Shown: piece by piece, positions 59,187 through 64,000 of the stretch | Layout: every line of letters begins with the position of its first letter | Numbering within the stretch: position 1 is the first letter of the stretch | Origin: Paramecium octaurelia | Lineage: Eukaryota > Ciliophora > Oligohymenophorea > Peniculida > Parameciidae | Assembly: GCA_905182995.1 (NCBI GenBank) | Contig: CAJJDP010000055.1 | Coordinates: 248,001 to 312,000, forward strand | Reading direction: 5' to 3' | DNA length: 64,000 bases | Notes under the pieces: model-generated | Told to the model about the DNA's origin: nothing | Databases searched by the model: none | Seen by the model: only the letters and a program-made list of their open reading frames with translations | Program-made: the position numbers and the translations under genes

Positions 59187-60028
59187 ATGTTTAAAAAATT
59201 TGGTAAATTACGATCTCAATCTGATATAATAGTATTTTAAATCAATAGATATAGTTCTTATGTCTCTATTACTTCAGTATCTTATTAATATTCCATAAGA
59301 TTGTTGTTTAGTCAGCAATATCGGAACAAAAATTTCAATTATTTTGCATCATTTGATTATTCATCATATTAAAACAGATCTCCTTTTTCCATAGATAATT
59401 ACAATCTAAGTTTTTCATAAATAAAACTACAGCTGTAATTTATTCTTCTAGGAATAATATTGATTATGTAATAGAGGATGTTAAATTTTTATTAGTTAGT
59501 AAATGGAATAATTTAGTGAATAAGGATTCCGTTGCAACATATTCAAAATTGTAACTTTATTAACATATAATCATTTCAATGAATTATAGTACTAATTTAT
59601 CTAATTTTTTATTTATCCAAGCAGAACACTAATAGTTAATGTTTTAGTTGAACTTGGATATTATATTCAGCTCTGCATCAAGATAGATCATTGTCTCAAT
59701 AAAAGAGATTTAATTGAATGTCTTAACATTTCGATTTTATATAATAAATAATTTTATTAAAATGGCTGAATTCAGTTCTTTGAAAAGGAAGTTTGAAAGT
59801 CTAAGGATAGTTGATGATGAATCTCCGAAAACAATAAAAAAAACCCTAATCTAGGATGCAGATTTGTATCTATTGGGAAAAAAGATTTAATCCATTCATT
59901 TGGTTTAGCCTTTGTAATAAGTCATAAAGAAACCAGATATCTATTAGGCTTGCTTCTTAAAGAAGGATGGTTACAATCCTTTTTTATATATTGATCGACC
60001 TATCACAAAGGAAAAGGATGAGTCGTGA
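59187..60028 (+). CDS. Unrecognised protein(s); one 274-aa frame or two small genes
   Basis: From ATG at 59187 (MFKKFGKLRSQSDIIVFQIN, then a Tyr/Ser/Asn-rich region) a 17-nt intron (GTAATTTATTCTTCTAG) leads to NNIDYVIEDVKFLLVSKWNN, and the frame stays open to TGA 60026-60028, 274 aa in all. The last 88 codons, from the ATG at 59762, form a distinct basic segment (MAEFSSLKRKFESLRIVDDE, KKPDIYQACFLKKDGYNPFL). The intervening 150 nt is AT-simple, so two genes are equally possible. No domain is recognised. Confidence 0.5.
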
Positions 60029-60359
60029 TATATATTATTATAAATGATATATATATACTTTATTAGGCTAAAAAAATAGAAAATGCTTTCTATTCGAAAA
60101 CTCATTAAAGCTAGGTTCATTTATAATTGAAATTTATTTAAAATGGGTATAAGTTAATAGAGAAATATTTCACCTTTTAATTAAGGTTTTGATTTAAAGA
60201 TAATATATAGTATTAAATATTCATAAAAAATATAATGAAATGTAAAATAGATAATCGAATTATGCTTCTTTGTTAATTTATGGGATTAGTGAAGGTTTAA
60301 TAATATTTATTTCGGAAAGTGTTTTACTATTATATTAATTATAATATAATTCTAATAAA
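60029..60359. other. Intergenic, nothing recognised
   Basis: A 331-bp very AT-rich spacer between two plus-strand genes. No frame with coding-like composition was seen. It should contain the RING gene promoter. Confidence 0.5.
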
Positions 60360-60799
60360 ATGGAGTAATTTGAATAACAAAATGAGAATGAAAACTAAGA
60401 AGAAGGTAGTGGAAGAGTCAAAAAGAGAATAAAGAAAGGTTAAGCAAAGAAAAAAGTGTTAAATGAATAGCCTCCTGAATTTTGTAGTATCTGCTATGGA
60501 GAAATAATTGATAAAGTAACTCGATTTTCTTAAAATGATAGGGTATTATTCAGACATGTAAGCATACCTTTTGTTTTAAATGCTTAGAGGTATGGGCGAA
60601 ACAAAAGTAAACTTGTCCTTAGTGTAGAACGGATTTTAATTAGGTTCAAAGAGTGTGGAAATAAGGTAGAGTAAGACGATAAAAATTGTATAATTATCGA
60701 TCTAATGATTTCAACTTTTAAGATCTAATTTCTCCTAATTCTATCATTCATTAATTTTAAATCTAACATTTTTTCACTAGAATGTCTTTTGAAGGCTGA
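60360..60799 (+). CDS. RING-finger protein, probable E3 ubiquitin ligase (137 aa)
   Basis: ATG at 60360, TGA 60797-60799; a 26-nt intron (GTAACTCGAT...GATAG) splits the RING. It begins MEQFEQQNENENQEEGSGRV with a Lys-rich stretch, then EFCSICYGEIIDKGIIQTCK, HTFCFKCLEVWAKQKQTCPQ and CRTDF. This is a complete C3HC4 RING (C-I-C, C-K-H, F-C-x-x-C, C-P-x-C). A basic segment, RVWKQGRVRRQKLYNY, follows. A second open frame with LLKAEEIDLNHLGIQTDLNQ overlaps and passes the stop at 60799, so the 3' end may involve a missed intron or frameshift. Confidence 0.82.
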
Positions 60800-61222
60800 A
60801 GAAATTGATCTAAATCATTTGGGGATTCAGACTGACTTAAATTAAAATAATGGTATTATTTAAATAAGCTAATGTTTTATTCATTGTTATCATTATTTTG
60901 CATATTCTTATTTATTAAATTTTACACTTGATTGGAATATATTCTTACTTATAATTCATTATAAAAATAGATGAAATTGTCAGCAATAACTGAGAAGATA
61001 TTACCTAAAAATAGGATATCATTTTATAGGAGTATATTATTAATAACAAATTATAAGATAATGATTAGAAATCAGAATATAATTAAGAAGTAACTTAATT
61101 AATAATCAATCAAATCATTCAAATTTCATAAAGAATTTTAGACTAAATTTTGACTTAGATAATGTAAGGATTTGATTTTAATTAATATTTTAGTCATTAA
61201 AAATCGGTTATATTAAACCTAT
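60800..61222. other. Mostly intergenic; possible missed 3' exon of the RING gene
   Basis: The first about 70 nt continue a frame with good protein composition (AEEIDLNHLGIQTDLNQNNG) that starts inside the RING gene's 3' end in another frame. The rest to 61222 is AT-simple and holds nothing recognisable; it separates convergent genes. Confidence 0.4.
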
Positions 61223-62745
61223 TCAAGATTATTTAAGTAATTCATTATCAATTTTAGGTTAACTTCGATTGAAAATAGTCTGATCTTGTTATGAAGTCTT
61301 TAATAATAATATTTGAGAAGCCTAATTCGTTGAATGATTTTAATCCACAACTTTCTTTAGTTTCCCTATCAATTAATATTGTGGTAATTTATGGGATTGA
61401 GGTGGTTCGTCTTCAAATATCATATCTCCGAAATCATCTTCTAAATTTCGAATTGATATCAATTTTTCACTATCTTTAAACTATTCTTATATGGATTGCA
61501 TCATAGCATACTATGGTGTATATATGGAAGCATCTTATTTGTTGTTTATAATAGATATTTATGCAGTACAGAATTCAGGTATTCCACAAGGTTAAATGCA
61601 GCTAAAATACTTGGTATATCCACAACTTCCAATATCATTTGAAATTGATTTTGTGATTTCTTTTGTAGATTACCCTTATTCTGCATTATTATTCAATTCT
61701 AGATATCTTTACTTATCTAAATTAATCTAAAACCATTCTTATTTCAAAGCTTCATTAGGAGTTGGTCTTTGTGATGGTCGACGATGGAGTAATAATTTTA
61801 ATAATTGCAGACCTACATTACCATACAAATATACATTATATAGATACAATTGATTCGATAGACTGATAATCTACCTTGCAATTAAAGTTTCTCATTACAA
61901 TTTCATCATACGACGATCCTTTAAATGGTGACTTACCAGTCAATAATAAATACATTAGACATCCAACACTAAAAATGTCTACTTTAGAATCATAAAGTTT
62001 ATCCTACAATACCTCTGGAGCTACAAATCCAGGAGTGCCACACCTTTAAAACATATAGTTTCCAAAGGGATCATAAAAATCAGCCAATCCAAAATCAGTA
62101 ATTACTATGTCTTCCAAAACACCTTTTTTCCTTAATATCATATTTTCTGGTTTAAGATCTCTGTGTAGTATATTATTCTTATGCAGATACTCTAGAGATT
62201 TTAATATTGTGGCTATGACTCCGGCTACAATATTTTCTGGCAGTTTTTAATTTTTTTTAATATGTTAGTATAATTCTCCCCCTTATAGATAATCTTGAAC
62301 CAAATAAATGTGTGTCTCATCCTCATAGACTTCATGTAATTTGATTAGTCCTTTGTAATTCAACTTTCGCAGAATTGATATTTCTTTTAATAAAGCCAAC
62401 CTATCCGTTTCAGTGTTTATCATCTTACTTTTTTCGAAAACTTTTACAGCAAATTACAATTTGTTAGATTTTTTGTTACAAAGATACACCTAAAAAATCG
62501 AAGAACATTCAATTACCTTAGCGAAGTTTCCTTTCCCAATTAATTTTTAAATATCATAATCTTATTTGAATGTTATCTGAAGTGACTATTTTTTTAATTC
62601 TTCCCAAATTTTTTGGTTTATTTCTTATGATCTTGAATAGAATTCTCTACATTTCTAATTTCTAACTATTCTGATCCCATACTTCTTCTAAAATATCATA
62701 GATATCAAATTTTTACTCTATTACAGCTCTCCTTCTCTTGATCAT
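61223..62745 (-). CDS. CAMK-type Ser/Thr protein kinase (481 aa)
   Basis: ATG at 62745 ([20 protein letters not shown]), TGA 61223-61225; introns of 28, 27 and 22 nt give exactly 481 aa. Motifs: [27 protein letters not shown] with the ATP-binding Lys, [34 protein letters not shown] (catalytic Asp), [21 protein letters not shown] and [10 protein letters not shown]. The [11 protein letters not shown] and QDYLxGGEL elements are CaM-kinase-like. About 190 residues follow the kinase, Ser/Gln-rich without EF-hands, so it is not a CDPK. An N-terminal helical extension of about 65 residues precedes the domain. Substrate and pathway are unknown. Confidence 0.88.
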
Positions 62746-63061
62746 TTTTATATTTAATCTACTCTATTCTACTCTTATTAAGATTGATTTGATGTAATGT
62801 TTTTTTATTTGGCTAGCATATAAATTTATATTAATACTCTAAGCTTGATTAATTTAGAACCATAAATTGCATAGTTTCTGCTTACCCAAATCCCAGTTTT
62901 TTAACTTTTCTCAAAGAAGATAAACTGATAATCAATTTTGTCAATATTTATTTAGGATATTGACTTTTCCCAAAAGGATGAATCAATGGTCTGTTCGTCA
63001 AAAAATGACCTATCTATTTTAATTTACATTAATAATTAAATATATTTTTAGTAATTATAAG
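62746..63061. other. Intergenic, nothing recognised
   Basis: A 316-bp AT-rich spacer between two minus-strand genes, containing the upstream region of the CAMK-type kinase. No open frame with coding composition and no RNA feature was seen. Confidence 0.5.
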
Positions 63062-64000
63062 TCACTATTTCCTATTTCCAATTCGAGAATTTATCATCTC
63101 ATTTAAAATCTCCAATTTCTAGGTCATCATCTTATTGAATTGCTCATTCTCACCTTTAACACTACCCCTACTCAACGGCTCTTTCACTTAAGATGGAGTT
63201 TCTACCTTCTTTAATTGATTCCGAAACTAACTCAATGGAGTTGATTACTCTTCTTCAATAGTGGCTTCAATCAAAGGTTCTGCCGATAAATACTTCTTAT
63301 TCTTAGGAGAAGGGGATTTCACTTAGGCCTTGTCCAAATTATGAATAATAGAATATAGTGTTCTGCCAATTTATCTACTAACCTCGTATTGAAAATTGTC
63401 ATATTGGAATTGAATATTATCATCAATTTGTTAGGATTACTGAATCCTTTCATATTCCATTGAAATTGACTTCTTTGCTTCGGTTAGGTTTGCTTTATTT
63501 AAAATGCAATCCTTAAACTTTTGAATACTCTCATTAAAAATAAGTTGCATCTCCTCACAAATAGAATTGATCATAGTTTATATAGTGTAGGCTTCTTCAT
63601 TTAAGTTAGGAATTGATTCGGACTTCTCTCTTCTATAGGAATTATTTGTAAACTTTGTTTGAGTTGACTTCATTGAATTAATATTCGATTATTGCTTTGG
63701 TTTGAATTTATCTGGTTATTTCACTCTGACTTCCTCTATTTGCAATGTCTGTATCATAAACTATAGAGTATCATAGTCCTTGCAAACATCAAATACTGTA
63801 TCTTGATTCTATAATAATATGATAAAATACAATTATACTTTATTTAACAGTTAGATATTAGCTTTCGCATTCAATAATAATGCCACTGTCTCCAAATTTC
63901 CTCTCTAAGCTGCAATCATCAAAGGAGAAAATCCTTTCTTGAATATTCAAAATTAAATACTTTGTCCTACTGATTTACATCAGCACCATGGTTCAACAGA
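63062..64000 (-). CDS. Ankyrin-repeat protein, N-terminus beyond window
   Basis: The minus-strand frame enters from the window edge with LLNHGADVNQQDK, the end of an ankyrin repeat. After a 23-nt intron ending AAG it continues KGFSPLMIAAQRGNLETVAL and LLNAKANIQ, a second repeat with the canonical hairpin/helix pattern. A 30-nt intron follows, then about 240 residues of charged helix (NEEAYTIQTMINSICEEMQL, NKANLTEAKKSISMEYERIQ) and a tail NEMINSRIGNRK, TGA at 63062-63064. Ankyrin repeats mediate protein binding; the target is unknown. How many repeats precede the edge cannot be seen. Confidence 0.8.

Noticed and set aside
1-64000. tRNA, rRNA, telomeric C4A2/C3A3-type repeats or CRISPR arrays
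   Set aside because: None noticed on reading; no GC-rich cloverleaf-like islands or tandem telomere units stood out, though short ncRNAs could be missed by eye.

Overview
The window reads as macronuclear DNA of a ciliate, almost certainly Paramecium. It is very AT-rich. TAA and TAG occur in frame throughout conserved domains and must be read as Gln, and TGA is the only stop that fits. Introns are tiny (about 16-35 nt, usually GTA...TAG), and spacers between genes are often only tens of bases. A trichocyst matrix protein gene points to Paramecium itself. Calls below use the ciliate code with hand-inferred introns, so exon edges are approximate wherever stated.

Layout. 1-2771: a truncated coiled-coil gene and several small, mostly unrecognised minus-strand genes, one with a helix-turn-helix look. 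2772-10264: one giant coiled-coil gene (about 2479 aa). 10722-17245: a decayed trichocyst matrix protein (TMP) copy, a K/E-rich coiled-coil gene, a 1346-bp block present twice around a single N (probably an assembly artefact) carrying a small HTH gene and a GST-like gene, then an intact TMP gene. 17501-20640: an uncertain plus gene, a WD40 gene and an unrecognised gene. 20787-30405 (all minus): CEP104, a small Gln-rich gene, an ATG1/ULK-like kinase, a Q/M/P-rich gene, a tubulin tyrosine ligase-like enzyme, eIF2B gamma and two paralogous Cys-rich secreted proteins. 30525-34240: isovaleryl-CoA dehydrogenase (plus), an Aurora-like kinase and a heat shock factor. 34642-40214: a Ulp1-like protein that seems to have lost its protease residues, and an OSCA/TMEM63-like channel. 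40547-47207: three MORN-repeat genes around the axonemal dynein chain p28, an SNF1/AMPK-type kinase and an OTU protease. 47280-52977: WDR55, Prp18, two small unknown genes, EIPR1 and a C2H2 finger protein. 53101-64000: an ABCC transporter, an MFSD1-like transporter, an unknown gene, a RING protein, a CAMK-type kinase and an ankyrin-repeat gene cut by the window end.

There is no operon logic. The content is ordinary somatic eukaryotic gene content, enriched for cilium, cortex and trichocyst functions (CEP104, TTLL, p28, MORN, TMP) and for signalling kinases (four). The most unusual items are the Ulp1-like pseudoprotease, the TMP relic, a 119-nt intron with a TA-bounded inverted repeat in the HSF gene, and a kinase/OTU gene pair whose start codons face each other 7 bp apart. 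I found no rRNA, tRNA, CRISPR, bacterial mobile element or telomere repeat.
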